This document shows positions 20,938-32,955 of a DNA stretch of 64,000 nt, piece after piece. Below the pieces are notes generated by a model. That model saw only the letters and a program-made list of their open reading frames with translations. It was not told the DNA's origin and did no database searches. Origin of the DNA: Pseudisothecium myosuroides (lineage: Eukaryota > Streptophyta > Bryopsida > Hypnales > Lembophyllaceae); NCBI GenBank assembly GCA_951799445.1, contig OX637293.1, positions 27,032,001 to 27,096,000 of the forward strand, written 5' to 3'. The translations under genes and the position numbers were made by a program. The stretch's first letter is position 1, and each line of letters begins with the position of its first letter.

Positions 20938-23900
20938 ATGACTGGTGAAGGTGATGCGACTACCGATGGGATGACTTCAGGTGGTGATAACACGAAAAGG
21001 ATTAAACAGAAGGAAGCCAAACATGAGCTTCATTATGAGATTTTAGATAATCCTGACATCAAAGCCGAAAGCGGATGGGAGGAAGAGGGAGCAGAGTATT
21101 GGACCTCCAAAATCTGCAAGCAGTATGTTAAAATGTACCACATTGGCAAGTTGTGGCCTCGAGATTTTCACCCGGTCCACACACGGGCTTTCGGTTGCAA
21201 ACCAGGGAGTTGCCAAAACTCGCAATTTGTTTGTCGATCGAAGGAGGTCTGGCGGGCGCTTTTTGGAGACAAGGGAATGAGTAAGGGGTACATCAATTAT
21301 ACCTTGGCATCTATGGTTTATGCGGAACTCATACTGGGCCGCAAAGTGGATTGGAGTACGTTTCCGACAATAGCACAGTGTCCACTTCTGATTGGAAGAA
21401 ACCAGAAAGATATTCCCCATTGTCCCCCCAAGCCTCAGGCAAAACCCAAAGAAGCATTACAAATTACTACAACGCATACAACGGAGGTTGGGGAGGGGAC
21501 AAGTGATGCAGCGCAGTTGGGTTCATTGCATGCCCTTGCGGAAGTTGGCAATGCCCTCGCGGGAGGTACAATAGAAGAAGTCTTACCAACTCCCCCAGTG
21601 AAAGTGAGCAATACCGCTTCGGGAGGCGCAAAGAGACTGGTGTTTCTGACTCCTCAAATGTGTTTGACTTCCAAACCGATTTTGAGTACTGTGTTAGGTC
21701 GAGAGACTGCTCCAAACAAACGCGGCCCCGCGATAGGAAATTGGGCACCTATTTTGCCACGAAAGGAGGTTGGCGACAAAGAAGTTGCAAGGGCCAATGC
21801 TAGAATTGATAGTCTTCTAGAGAGCAATGCTCTACAGCCCTTGATGTACACACCTCTTCCGCCTTCGTCTTTACCGTCAAGTCCAATCCTAAGTCCAGAA
21901 ATGGAAGTACAACCGACACGAAGACACGGAAAAGAACCCCAGGACGATGCCATGAACCTTTTTATTGATGGGATAGAGCCTGAAAGCGAGCATCCACATT
22001 TGTCACTACCAGGTGATGACCCAGTGGAGAACCTTGGTCTAATGCAAACTACCAAGGAAGTGGAATTCCTGCTAGACTGCGACAATCGGTGGAAGAAGCA
22101 TTAAGAAGAGCTTTAGAAAAATGACCCCAACCACGAGGCTAGCAGCTCTGGAGTGCACTTATGGGGAGCTATCAAGCCATCGGTTGTGGAAACTGCTTTC
22201 TCGCTAACTTCTTCAGCTCGACTTGTAGCTCAAATTACGCCAAGGATTATCGAGATGGCGCAAGAATTTTCTAGAGTCTCTCCAGAATTGAGACTGGTGC
22301 CTTGTCTTTCTTGGATTTCACAAAGTCCATGGTACCACTTCTCGACGACAATGTAGGCAAAGCAAGCGAGGTGCTTCTCTTGGAGTCAGAAAACATGAAG
22401 TTGAAGGCAAAGTGCAAGGACTTGGCCCGACAAGTGCAGATGGAGAAAAAGCTTGTGAAGGCAGAAAAGCGCAGGAATTCATTAATGCTTGTCCGTGTGG
22501 ATGAGAATGAAAGATTAGAAACTGAACTCATTAAATTCAATCGCATGCATGAAGGGGTACCCATCACAGACAATGTGAAACCCCCGTCTGTGGAGCCAAG
22601 TCAAGAAAGTGAGGATAAACTCTCTCTTCCTTTCGATAAAGTTCAAGCAGTGCAGGAGACCGAAGTTGTGCATTTGGATGACGAGGAGGAAACCCGTAGA
22701 TGGGAAGTGCAGGTACGACCCTCCACCAATAACCCTACCCCGACACTGATGGATGCTTCCATGCAAACTGAAGGTCAGGAGTTTGAAGAGCTGAAACAAA
22801 AATTGAATGAAACAATTCGAGAAAAAGCCCTTCTTCAGTCGGACTTGGAACAAATGAAACAGACAATGGACTTGCGTCACTATATGCCTGGGTACGGATT
22901 GGAGTATCGGTGGTTGGCATGGATGCAGATTCTCCAAGACAGGCCCTCCGTGGTATCTCGAGCAATGTAAGGGCTTCAAAAATTGGCAATGAAGTCGGCT
23001 GAAGATTGTACTGCCATTGAGACCTCTTTAAAGAGGTTCCAAAATGCGTTCCATCAAGGAATTAGGGGGTATACCGAAATTACATGTTGGGGAGACATGG
23101 ATGTCATGTTTGAGCGCTTGAATCACACGAAGAAGGAATCACCAATTAAGAATGTGAATTGGACCTTTGAAGCAGAGGAAGGATGGGTGCCTTACAATAC
23201 ACTTTCAGCACACATCAAGAAGCATGAGAAGGTTGTAGTGCACGCTTGTGATCCGGCTCCGGGCATCTTGGAGGGTCATTGTAGTGTTTGTCAAGGCCCC
23301 TTTGGTCCTGAAGGAGCTCTAACTATGGGCCAATGTCGTCACACTTTCCATGTAACATGCATGGTTAGAGCATCGCTCATTCGTTCAGTTTGTGCGGAGT
23401 GTCGCTCTCCTTTGAGTCCTAGGTTCTATGAAATGCTTGGGATTTTGGAAGTGATGCCCCCTGGCCACGAATACAATCGTTGGAACCTTCCATTGGACCA
23501 AGGACCATACAAGTTTTCGAATTACTTGCATTGGGGAAAACCTCTGACATGGGATGCAAATGAGTGAAAGCATGGACTTTACGAGGAGTCCCAAGAACCA
23601 GTAGATGATCTCATGTGGATGACTATGAACAGAGAGGTGGAGTTGCGAGCACGAGTTATTGAAAATGAAGAGGGTCGTGAATTATTTTGTCGCAACATGG
23701 GGGGGCATTGGAGCTTGCAGCACCAGAAATTCTTCCGATTTCCTGAAAAGGAGGTGAAAAAAGGGCCAAATGGCAATTGGGTGGAGGTGGAGGGTCCGAA
23801 AGAGTTTAAGGAGCAGTACGGCGCGTATAACCACACTTTGATTGGCAGGGCCTTCTTCTTGTCCAAGTTGGAAGAGGCTGCAAAAGTTCGCGCTCTTGTC

Positions 23901-24332
23901 CAAGTAGATGCAGCAACAAGTACAGAGCATGCATTAGTTGATGTGGCAGGGGCATTCGACAGGAGGATGTCCGACATTATAATTCAATGGAGGACATTCT
24001 TGTTGCAAGGAGATCGACCGAACAATTTGCAATCCGAAGACGATGATGTGGCAGTGAACGCGATGGTAGATCGAGTGGATGTTGCTTTGAGAGCTCTGAG
24101 CGCCGGTGAAGTAGATTTGACTCCCGCGAGGAAGAGGAAACGTAGGGTTGAAGATGAGGATGACTACTCTCCGGAATCAAAGCGGTTGTTTTCCAAGGTT
24201 GACAAAGAAGTGCAATCCGGAGGGCGCATTGTTCGAGTAAGTCAACAACGCCAAACTCAACAAGCTGCTAGAAGACTCTTGGCTGGAGAAGGGACATCTC
24301 CTGTTTCGGGAGAAGGTAGTGGCAGGTGCTGA
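20938..24332 (+). pseudogene. RING-H2 / coiled-coil protein gene, broken
   Basis: I start at ATG 20938. Residues about 46-142 carry the domain also found at the N-terminus of the gene at 8938-10044 (GWEEE...YWTSKICKQYVKMYHIGKLW ... VDW). A Pro/Ser-rich, probably disordered stretch follows. A charged helical region follows at about 22302-22880 (ESENMKLKAKCKDLARQVQMEKKL), likely a coiled coil. A RING-H2 finger lies at about 23278-23405: CSVC, then GQCRHTFHVTC, then CAEC, all eight ligands present, which suggests a ubiquitin ligase. The C-terminus has a nuclear-type basic patch (PARKRKRR). Damage: a local frame slip at about 22075-22125 (the frame moves and returns around a poly-A run), another shift near 22285, and in-frame stops at 22968-22970 and 23565-23567. 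Coding continues after each lesion. The intact product would have been about 1,130 residues. It resembles a RING family I associate with bryophytes (memory, unverified). Confidence 0.75.
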
Positions 24333-25865
24333 AGAATGATGTAGTTGGGCTTTGGTTTTTTTAAAGTAGAAGTATATGGACTAGAGAGTGTCGTTTGGAT
24401 GTCATGAGGAATTGAGGATTGACGTTCAATATTTCATAGTACTCTTGGTATGTTATGAGCTGCTTATAAAATGCAAATATATATGCAATACAAATATGTT
24501 TTGATTTTGCTATGACTTTATGGTACTTTTGAATGCACCTTCAAACAATTTTGTAAAATATATGTTCTGCGTGATTACATTGCAAGATAATGTTGTGTTT
24601 ATGATTTGTCAATGTCTATTATTCCTTGCATATGGAACGGAGAAGTTCATTCATTTTTTGCGACTCTAATTCATAGAACCGTAAATGCCCTTGGCTTCAA
24701 ATTTGGGTGGGGACAAAACTTTGAATTTTTAAAAAAAATAACAAAGTCGCTCTAATTAACAATGAACATGCCAAAGAAATACCGTATGAAGTCTAATTTT
24801 ATGGCCAAAAAAACCATTTTGGAATGATCGACTATGATTTTGCTATAAATGATTTTGTACAAGGGTACCAGTTTCAATCTTGATTTTCCTTATTATTCAA
24901 TGTTCTTCAAAATGAGCGCTCGAAACAGTAGACGTTGGAAGCAAAAGCACATTAAAAATTCATTTAGAGAAATGTAGAGTACAATTTAAGAAGCCGTGAA
25001 CTGATTGAGATTGTGCATGTGATAAACCCCTAAACCTTAATGTTTTTGCTTACTAACTTCATAGATTTGGAAAGGGAAAAGAGGCTCGGAAGACTTCAAC
25101 TTTTGAAGTCATTTTTGCACTTAAAACACCTTCATGAATCATGATTATATAATCTTTGAATAGAAAAATTTTATTGTCATGAATTTTGTTCGCAGTAGGT
25201 CCTTTAATCCATAAGGTCTTCAACGTTCAGGTCCTGAATGATAATAGATTCAAACTTTTAGTCTTTTTTCATTTTGCTTCGATGATAGTGAACTTCATTT
25301 GTGGAAATACTTCTGTTATCACTTTGTTTCCATATGTGTTCGTTACAGTTGGTGTTATTAGAATACATATTTATCTAATTTCGCTAGAATTACAAATGTA
25401 CAAGTATACGAAGTGGTCAAGTGGGCAAGTGGCTGTCCAAGCCAAGACAGCCTTGAATCCTTGAATGTAGTTTGAAGTTGGACTTGCAGAAATGAGGTCA
25501 TAGATATGAAGAACACAAGAATATTAGGAATTCATCATGCCAGAAGAATGTCCATTCAAATGCAGTCCAACAAATTTTTAATAAAGAAATGATGGTATTT
25601 TGCTTGTAGTTGAATGTAGTAGAAATTTCAAATTTTTCCTTGCTATCGGTATAGAAAAATATTAGAGACAGCATTGTTGACTTTAAATGTATTAGGCGGA
25701 ATGTATAATTAAGAATGCAGAACTTGAATGTGTATATTAAAGCCGGAATATTCTTTGAAGTAGTGCTTTGTAGAAATTTTCCTCGCATTTAAAATTGTAG
25801 AGAATAATCTTGATGTTTAGGGGTTCGTATGCAGAAATTGAATTTATATAGTGAATCCCTGAAGT
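24333..25865. other. AT-rich 3' flank of the RING gene
   Basis: No convincing gene, RNA or repeat boundary. The 92-residue ORF at 25186-25464 starts with a non-ATG codon and has no recognisable motif. I see no clear AATAAA close to the RING stop codon. Confidence 0.4.
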
Positions 25866-26835
25866 ACAAGACATGGTTTTCTGGAAACATAGTGATTTTG
25901 GGCAACTCACTGTTAATGAAATTTTATTTTTTTTCCTTTGAAATTTTCACACTAGATGTATGATGTATCCAAGGACTCAAGGAATATTTGTAAGGCGGTA
26001 AGGCCCAACAATTTTCATAACATTTGGTAACAAAGTGAAAAAGTTATTGCATGATGTGTACTATGTAGTTTTCTTTGATGTTTGGACAACCCGGAAAGTA
26101 AAAAAAGGTTCTTCTAAAATCCCTTTTTATTAAATCAAAAATTTGAAATTGGCTCTATAGATTTATATATACGCGGGAAGCTTCAATCATTTATTTCAAA
26201 TGAGTGAATCAAAATTTATAAGGATTCTTAGTTTGAAGGTAGTTATAGAATCCCTACTGTAAAAAAAGCTTTGAAGTCATTTATTTAATTTAAATTTCAA
26301 TATTTTTGGAAGAAAAGAAAACATTGGATGCAAATTATTTATTTTAACACTACAACCGTTTGAATTGGCACTTTCCAATTCTATAATAAAATTCGTAACA
26401 ATTTAATGATTTGATTCATTCTCCACTTCTTTCTACCTACTATTTTTTTTCTAACAATTGTACAATTTCAAATGAACTTAAAAAATTTCAAGCACGTGGC
26501 CAACTTCTTTAGGAAAAAGAACCGAAAGATTTACAATCGGTTTTGTCATTTTATTATATAATGTGACTTTGTGAAGTGTAGGTGCCTTGATTTTCGCAGG
26601 GCCCAATAAAGCGTGTTTGTCGATTCAGAAGCTATTATCTTGCAATGTACATGGTGAAAATTTGAAAAAGTCTTTCCAGAATTTGTTTGAATAATTTACT
26701 ACAAGATACTCCGGTTATATGTATGGTGGAATTTTTTTTACCAGAATTTGCTACTTGTACTGGAGATGGCATTTTTCAAACAATTATGGTGAAAACATAG
26801 TAAAAAACCTTTAAAGGTTAAAGTTCAAAGAAAAT
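25866..26835 (+). repeat. AT-rich dispersed repeat (family N), upstream copy flanking hAT1
   Basis: It has the family order: AGTGATTTTGGGCAACTC, GGTAACAAAGTGAAAAAGTTATTGCATGAT, GGAAGCTTCAATCATT, TTGTACAATTTCAAATGA, CTACAAGATAC-CCGGTTATATGT and GAGATGGCATTTTTC, ending near CCTTTAAAGGTTAAAG. Together with the next two features it forms a module repeated downstream of hAT1 at 31281-32955. Confidence 0.6.
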
Positions 26836-26837
26836 GA

Positions 26838-27225
26838 AGTTCACTTCAAAAAAATATTGAGTTTCTGTTCAATGTAGAGCAAAATTTTTAGAAGATCTGA
26901 AAAAGACTTTGGCATTTGTGGATTAAATTGAAAATATGATAAAAAAAAACATTGAGGCCTAGTTAAAAGCACTCATAAATAGCTCTAAACCTCTATAGTA
27001 CCCCATTTCAACTTGAAGTGGAATAGAAGTTTAGAACAACTATTTATAAGCGCCGGATAGAGTAGGATTCGAACTCGTGACCTCGTCATGAGCAATAATG
27101 AAACAAACCTTTACGTGCCCCCAATTGCAATGGCGGGTCAATCGTCTACTAAATCCTCTATGTTCTGAATCCGTTATCCTTCATATTAAAGTGATGGGTG
27201 GACGTCGAATTCCTCCTGGCAATTG
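26838..27225 (-). repeat. tRNA-like (B-box) module, copy 1
   Basis: About 390 bp closely matching 32260-32640 (shared GAGGCCT, CTCTATAGTACCCCATTTCAAC, TATTTATAAGCGC). On the minus strand at 27065-27075 it reads AGTTCGAATCC, one mismatch from the Pol III B-box consensus GGTTCGANTCC, preceded by GAGGTCACG as in a tRNA T-arm. A clear A-box is not visible. It may be a tRNA-derived SINE remnant. It points away from the hAT gene. Confidence 0.4.
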
Positions 27226-27227
27226 CC

Positions 27228-27395
27228 CAGCTCCGCCGACCGCCCCGAATGGCCGACCGCCCCGAACGGCCGACCGCCCCGACTATCCCGACCGGCGGTT
27301 CCGGCCGACCGCTCCGAACGGCCGACCGCCCCGACTTCGCCGACCGCCTTGATCGGAAATCGGACGGCAGAAACTGACTGACCGTTGAAAGCGAG
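27228..27395. promoter_or_regulatory. GC-rich CCGACCGCC promoter island of hAT1
   Basis: Five or more near-identical GGCCGACCGCCCCGA blocks in about 130 bp, then CGGACGG and CTGACCGTTG. The second hAT gene has an equivalent island at 63655-63845, so the island belongs to the element or its promoter and is not a chance neighbour. Confidence 0.65.
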
Positions 27396-27431
27396 CAGAT
27401 TTCCTCTCCAACGGTCGGCAGCAGTTCAGGA

Positions 27432-27438
27432 GTATAAG
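27432..27438 (+). promoter_or_regulatory. TATA box of hAT1
   Basis: GTATAAG about 250 bp before ATG 27686. The surrounding sequence (CAACGGTCG upstream, GAGAAACTGAACGCTAAG downstream) aligns with the upstream region of hAT2, which keeps the same GTATAAG. Confidence 0.65.
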
Positions 27439-27685
27439 TGCAAGGAAGAAAGTTTTTAGAAGCACTCCTGAGAAACTGAACGCTAAGATTTTCGAGGGCT
27501 AGGAGCTGCAATTTTTTGTATCCCTTGCTTGGTAATGCATAGTTCAGTGGACGGGGGGGCCTTGATTTTCAAGGCTTTGTACACATCATGCTAAACTGAT
27601 TTTGGACACTGTTGAGATTCTGACATTGTGTGTGCACTTTGTGATTTTGAATTGGTTCAATTATAAGGAATTCAAACTTGTCACT

Positions 27686-30600
27686 ATGAGCAAGGACTTC
27701 TCTCCTTGGTATGGCCTCGTGCCACCGAGTAAAGTGCAGTGCAAGGCTTGCAACTTGTTGTTTGCTAAAAAGCCCGCGCGAATGTTGAGCCATCTAGGAT
27801 ATGAAGGCGCATTTGGTGCTCGTGATACCGGAGTTTGCCTTTGTCTGAAATTGACATCAGAGATTCGAGGTCTATTTTGTCGTTGTGAAGGGAAATTCCC
27901 ACGGAGATCGGGTGTGGACAATGTGGATAGAAACAACATGCCCACGGACGGGAGTGACCTCTCCAATGGCAGGGACAGATCACATTCTACACAGGAAGAT
28001 TCATGCACAGTACCGCAAGAAATTCTTTGTGTGGGTTCGGAAGGGAATCGATTTACTAAAACATCTGGTGAACGTGGAACTCCCAGGGCATCCAGCAGTA
28101 GGCCGTACAAACAGAGCAGGCTAATAGATGGATTTGAAGAAGCACACAAACGCAAATTGAATGCAGTGTGGGCCAATTTTTTTTATGCGGCAAATATACC
28201 ATTTGTTGTAGCCCGAAATCCAGCCTTTAAAGAAGCAGTAAAACTCACGGTAGAGTGGAATAGGCCGTACACACCACCATCATATCATGATCTACGATGC
28301 AAATTGCTTGACGAAGCAAAGACGGACCTTCAGGCAAAGCTCCTGAGGAGAACCGAAGATAGCATAAGGAAGTTTGGAGCAACATTGTCTATTGATGGAT
28401 GGAGCTCGGTTACAAACCGCCCATTGATAAATGCCATGCTCGTATCTTCTGCCGGAGAGGAATTTGTTGGATCGGTAGATACAAGCGGGATGGAAAAAAA
28501 CGCAGAGTATATGGCATCTGTCTTGGAAAAGTTTATAGAGCACGTGGGTCCCACCAATGTGGTACAAATCAGTGCTGATAATGCTCCGATAAATCAAGCG
28601 GCATGGAATTTGGTATCCAGTAAGTATCCACACATTTATTCTCAAGGATGCGTGGTGCATGCCTTCAATTTGTTGTTGAAAGATTGAGGGAAGGAAAAAT
28701 GGATTGATGAGTATCTGAAGAAAGCCCATGCCATTGTGAAATTCTTCAAGAGTAGGCAGATGTCGCTTGCTATATTTCGAAAGCACAAGACGAAATATAG
28801 CTTGTTGTTGCCGGCCAAAACGAGGTTTGCCTCGAATTTTATTATGATTCACCGTTTGTTGAAGGTCAAAGTAGCATTACAACAAAGTGTGGTGGATCTG
28901 CAGTGGGTGGAGTATGTGCGGAAGCTAAAGGACAATTGGAAAACACAACCCCGGTCTGAGTCTCGAGATGTCAAGAAATTTGTTCTTGATTCGCATTTCT
29001 GGAATCGTTGTGTCAATATCCGAGATGTAGTGGGTCCAGTTGTATTTGCTCTACGCGACTTGGATGCGAAGACACCATGCATGGGAAAGGTATTGCATAT
29101 TATGAAGGGTTTAGAGAAACATGTGATGGACTTGGAGAAAGAGCCATTTTCTTTGCCCGCAAATCGAGCAGAACGACTGCAGGCCTCATTTGTGAACCGA
29201 CGAAAAATGGGGGAGACAGATCTACACTATGCAGGAGCTCTTCTGAACCCGTACTTGTTGCACGATAAAGAACTAGCTGACGACACAAATGCAACGGAGG
29301 CATGCAAGCGAGTTATAATGAAAATTTGTAAACCCGAAGATTACGCAATGGTCGTGAGGGAATTTGTAGCCTTTCGACATAGAACCCCTCCGTTCCATAA
29401 CATGTTAGACCCGGGCGAACAGATGTTGTCGGCACATGCTTGGTGGGATTTTGAAGGTGCATGTGGGAAGCTCATTGCTCCAATTGCAAAGAGGATATTG
29501 GCCCAACCAGTATCATCATCTTCATGCGAACAAAATTGGAGTAACTATTCATTTGTCCACAACAAATCTCGGAACAAGTTGAAGCCACAAAGAGCAGCAG
29601 ATTTGGTGTATGTGTACAGCAATTTGAAAGTTTTAACGGCATCAAAAGAAAATGATGAGAAGAAGTGGTACCATGAGAACGTGGAGTCAGAAGATTCAGA
29701 GGGGTTTATCTCGGAAGACGAGGAAGTTGACGAGGATTATGGGCCACAATTCAGTGAGGAAAATGCCATAAACGACGACATGCAGGACTATGACAATGGA
29801 CCGCTTCAGAGCCCTAATCGCAGTAATGAAGACTTTGGGGTCAATCATCGAGACGCTTATGAGTTCGATGAATCAGACGAGGACATCAATATGGACAATG
29901 AAGATAATATTCCCCTAGCTAGATTTTGCGATGGGACCGGATTTTTGAATAGCCAAAATATCGTATCGCAAGGGGAAGCGGCTTACGTAGAAGATCCGGA
30001 GGCGAATGGGACAAGGAATGTCAATGATGACACTCCAAAAGCGGATGAAGTTCTTCAAAGTTTGAAGTGTACATCCATGACAATGGTAGAAGTGCAAGAG
30101 AATGAAGAGCACATTGACAAAGGAGGATGTCAGTTGAATGTTTGAATGAATGTGGGCAATGCAAGTGTTCAATCCATTGTGGTATTGGCAAATGAGAAGA
30201 GCGGGGAACGAAGTCATGAAAATGACAAGCCAAGCGAAGTCCAAAGAAATGTTGATGGAGGTTTGATACATGGGTCTGAGAGCCCAATTTCTTTGGACCA
30301 TGATGAAGATAAGAAACAAGTCATTGAAGAATGCAGAGGAGCACGATATAGCGGTGTTCTTCCTGTAGCACGCGAAACTCCTAGTGTAGCATTGGATGGC
30401 TCAGGAAGTTCAAGTGTAGGAGGAAGACTTGTCCAAATTTCCAAAAAAATGCAACCTCGTATCAATTCATCTCCAATCAATTTACCATCGACCGATGGTG
30501 AGATGAACGAGACATTGGAAGAAATGTTTATTCGGGAATCTGGTCATGCACCACCACGGCGCTCGACAAAATCGTCAGCTCCTACAACGTTGTCTTTGAA

Positions 30601-31015
30601 TGCAATGAAGGTAACTATTCAAGGAGGAGCTGGAGCAGTGAAATTGGATGCCCAACACTCCATAAAATCCAAAAGTAAAAGGAAAATGGAGCCTTTTGCA
30701 GCGAGCCCAACCAAGAGACAAGGTGTAGGTAGAACTCCCCTTGATGCATGTCTTCCTTCTTCGAAGGGGAAAATGAAAACAATTCCTTCCCTTCATGAAG
30801 ATAGGAGGAACGCCATATTAAGAGTAAAAAGGGAAAAGAGCAAGGACCAACCAAGGAGATTATCTACATCAAGGCAAGTACAGCACGAAGGAGTGAGAAC
30901 TTTGTATTCTTCATCTGACGACATAGAAGTGACATCCGATGAAGATGTGGAATAGAGAAGTAGAGGAGATTGTAGTGGGGCTGAGGTAAAAGGGGATAGT
31001 GATTATAAGCCTTAG
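27686..31015 (+). pseudogene. hAT-superfamily transposase (BED finger, DUF659-like core), copy 1, three in-frame stops
   Basis: I start at ATG 27686 (MSKDFSPWYG), matched in copy 2. Order: a BED-type zinc finger near residues 8-45 (VQCKACNLLFAKK...MLSHLGY); a catalytic core with DUF659-like blocks (FGATLSIDGWSSVTNRPLINAM, VVQISADNAPINQAAW, GCVVHAFNLLLKD); and a C-terminal hAT dimerisation block near 584-650 (HAWWDFEG...SSSCEQNWSNYSFVHNKSRNKL). Unusually, about 460 residues follow: an acidic region (SEDEEVDEDYG) then a Lys/Arg-rich tail, conserved in copy 2. Relative to copy 2, stops replace Trp (28685-28687), Ser (30143-30145) and Trp (30953-30955). The frame is otherwise continuous for 1,110 codons to TAG 31013. 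The enzyme would have cut and pasted its own DNA in the nucleus. This copy cannot make a full protein, though a truncated product is possible. Confidence 0.9.
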
Positions 31016-31183
31016 AGATTGAAAGGCCTTGAATTGCTTAGATGTTTTGATGCTCATACATAGAGCACGTAATGGTAATTGGTTGGTAGAACATTATATT
31101 ATGGTACTAGTTGTCTACTTTGCTTAGTGATGTACAAAACACCACTAAGATGGTTTGATATTCAAACTGTTGGATTATAATTC

Positions 31184-31189
31184 AATAAA
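31184..31189 (+). terminator. Polyadenylation signal of hAT1
   Basis: AATAAA about 170 bp after the ancestral stop, followed by a T-rich tract (TTTGATTGTATGTTTTCTTTC). It is the only canonical signal near the gene. The 3' flank up to about 31260 still aligns loosely with that of hAT2. Confidence 0.5.
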
Positions 31190-31280
31190 GTTTGATTGTA
31201 TGTTTTCTTTCTTCAATGAAGCATAATATATTGCAAGAATTGTATGTAGTGAAGAGTTTCACCTTCATAGTTGTCCTAGT

Positions 31281-32216
31281 TTAACCCCTAAAGGACCATT
31301 GTCCGTTTGGCGGACATTTGGGATTTTGGGCAGGTACCTACAGGCTAAATTTTTGTCCTCATTTTTTGAAACTTTTTTTGAAGATAGGAAAACTGATAAG
31401 CTTCATGGGAATATAATTTTTTTTTCAATTGGTGCCTGGGAACAAAAGTTACGCCCAAATAAGCTCAAAACAAGGGAGAGGGGGCAGCAAAAAAAATGTT
31501 GCAAATTTCATTTTATTTTATTTTAAATTTTTTTCCCATAGATTATATTTTTGTCTATCCCTAAAGCTTTGATTCATTCCATTTGGATTTGTTATGAGAA
31601 AGTTATGGACAATCTATTTTTTCGGGCACTTAGAGCATCTTCTGATCTTTCTGAAAAAAAACACTTGTAGGATTCATTTTTGAATGCAATGTTTATAATT
31701 TTTTTTTTTTTAAATTCCGCGTGATTTAGTGTTTTTGCTAGAACAATCTCACCGTTGGGATTAGTTCATTTCAATTCTATGTAAAAGATATTAATATTTT
31801 AGATTTTCCTTCTATCTCGTACCTATTTCTACTTAACAATTTTTTTAGTAATGAAAATTAAGTTTTTTTGATTTGGTTTTTTTTGCTAGACTCTCAACTC
31901 AATTATAAAATATATAGATTTAAAGCTCAAAACTCTGTAGTGCAGAAATTTCAAGTTAAAAATGTTCAAAGTCAAAAAATCTCGTCCCACAATGTGCTGA
32001 AAAACTTGTTTTTTTCACTTTAAACGCAGATATCTTGCAATCAGTGTGGTCAAAAATTTTGAAATATTTTCCACGCATTGCCATACTAGTAAAGTATAAG
32101 ATCCTATGGTTATGTGATAAAAAAAATAATTTTCAATTTTTTTTACCCTTAAACCTAAAAATGGCAGTTTTGAGTGCTTTTTGGCCAAAAAATGGCCTTG
32201 AAACTTTAGGGGTTAA
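31281..32216 (+). mobile_element. TTAA-bounded non-autonomous element, copy M1 (936 bp)
   Basis: The left end reads TTAACCCCTAAAGGACC and the right end CTTTAGGGGTTAA, so inverted repeats of about 9-12 bp begin with CCCC directly after TTAA on each side. TTAA duplication plus CCC termini is the signature of piggyBac-like (also Sola3-type) elements. The interior is AT-rich with no ORF and matches copy M2. Confidence 0.65.
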
Positions 32217-32259
32217 TATGTGTAAATTAAATTTATACAGCTAAAATTCAAAAAGAATG

Positions 32260-32640
32260 AATGTGACCTACGAAAATGTTGGATTTCTATTTGATGTAGA
32301 TCAAAATTCCTAAAAGTTCCCAAAAAGACTTCGGCATATTTGAATTAAGATGAAAAAATGAGTCAAAAAACAATGAGGCCTGACTAAAAGCGCTTATACC
32401 TCTATAGTACCCCATTTCAACTTGAAGTAGAATAGAAATCTGTAACTATTTATAAGCGCTGGATATTGAAAATGAAGAACAAGGTACAAAGTAAGTTTCG
32501 AACCCATGACCTCTTGAACATCAATAATGAAATAACTCCGCAAGTGGCTGCAATTGCAATAGGCCAATAGCTGATGTACCATGTATGTTCTAAAATTTTT
32601 TCCGTCCCTGTTAAAGTGACAGCCTGAAATCCTGAACCCC
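32260..32640 (-). repeat. tRNA-like (B-box) module, copy 2
   Basis: Matches 26838-27225. The minus strand at 32494-32504 reads GGTTCGAAACT, with GAGGTCATGG before it. It is followed, as in copy 1, by a GC-rich CCGACCG island, but no transposase gene comes after the island here. Confidence 0.4.
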
Positions 32641-32955
32641 TCCGGCCGACCGCCCCGACCGACTCAACACCGACCCCGATTACCGACACCGGCAGCCGAC
32701 CGACCGGCGTCCGCCGACCGACGCGGTCATCAGACCGACAGCGGAAAGCCGACCGATGCGGTCGTCAAGACGACCGCGGCGTCCGAATTACCTGAGGTAA
32801 TTTTTTTTTACGGCAGTTTTACCCACCTCGTCCAATCGGACGCTGCGTCCAGACGTCCGGATTTTGGACGTGATTTGGTCCCGGATGTTCAGTTTTGACA
32901 ACCCAGTGAGGTACACATGACAATGTATAACCAAAATTTGGGAATTAATCAGACC
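32641..32955. repeat. Orphan GC island with GGACGTCC palindromes
   Basis: CCGGCCGACCGCCCCGACC and related blocks (32641-32795), then a TGAGGTAATTTTTTT break, then GGACGCTGCGTCCAGACGTCCGG (about 32840-32885), then GAGGTACACATGACA. The second half aligns in reverse complement with 57130-57260, and 32907-32953 aligns with 188-234. No gene starts downstream. Confidence 0.55.
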
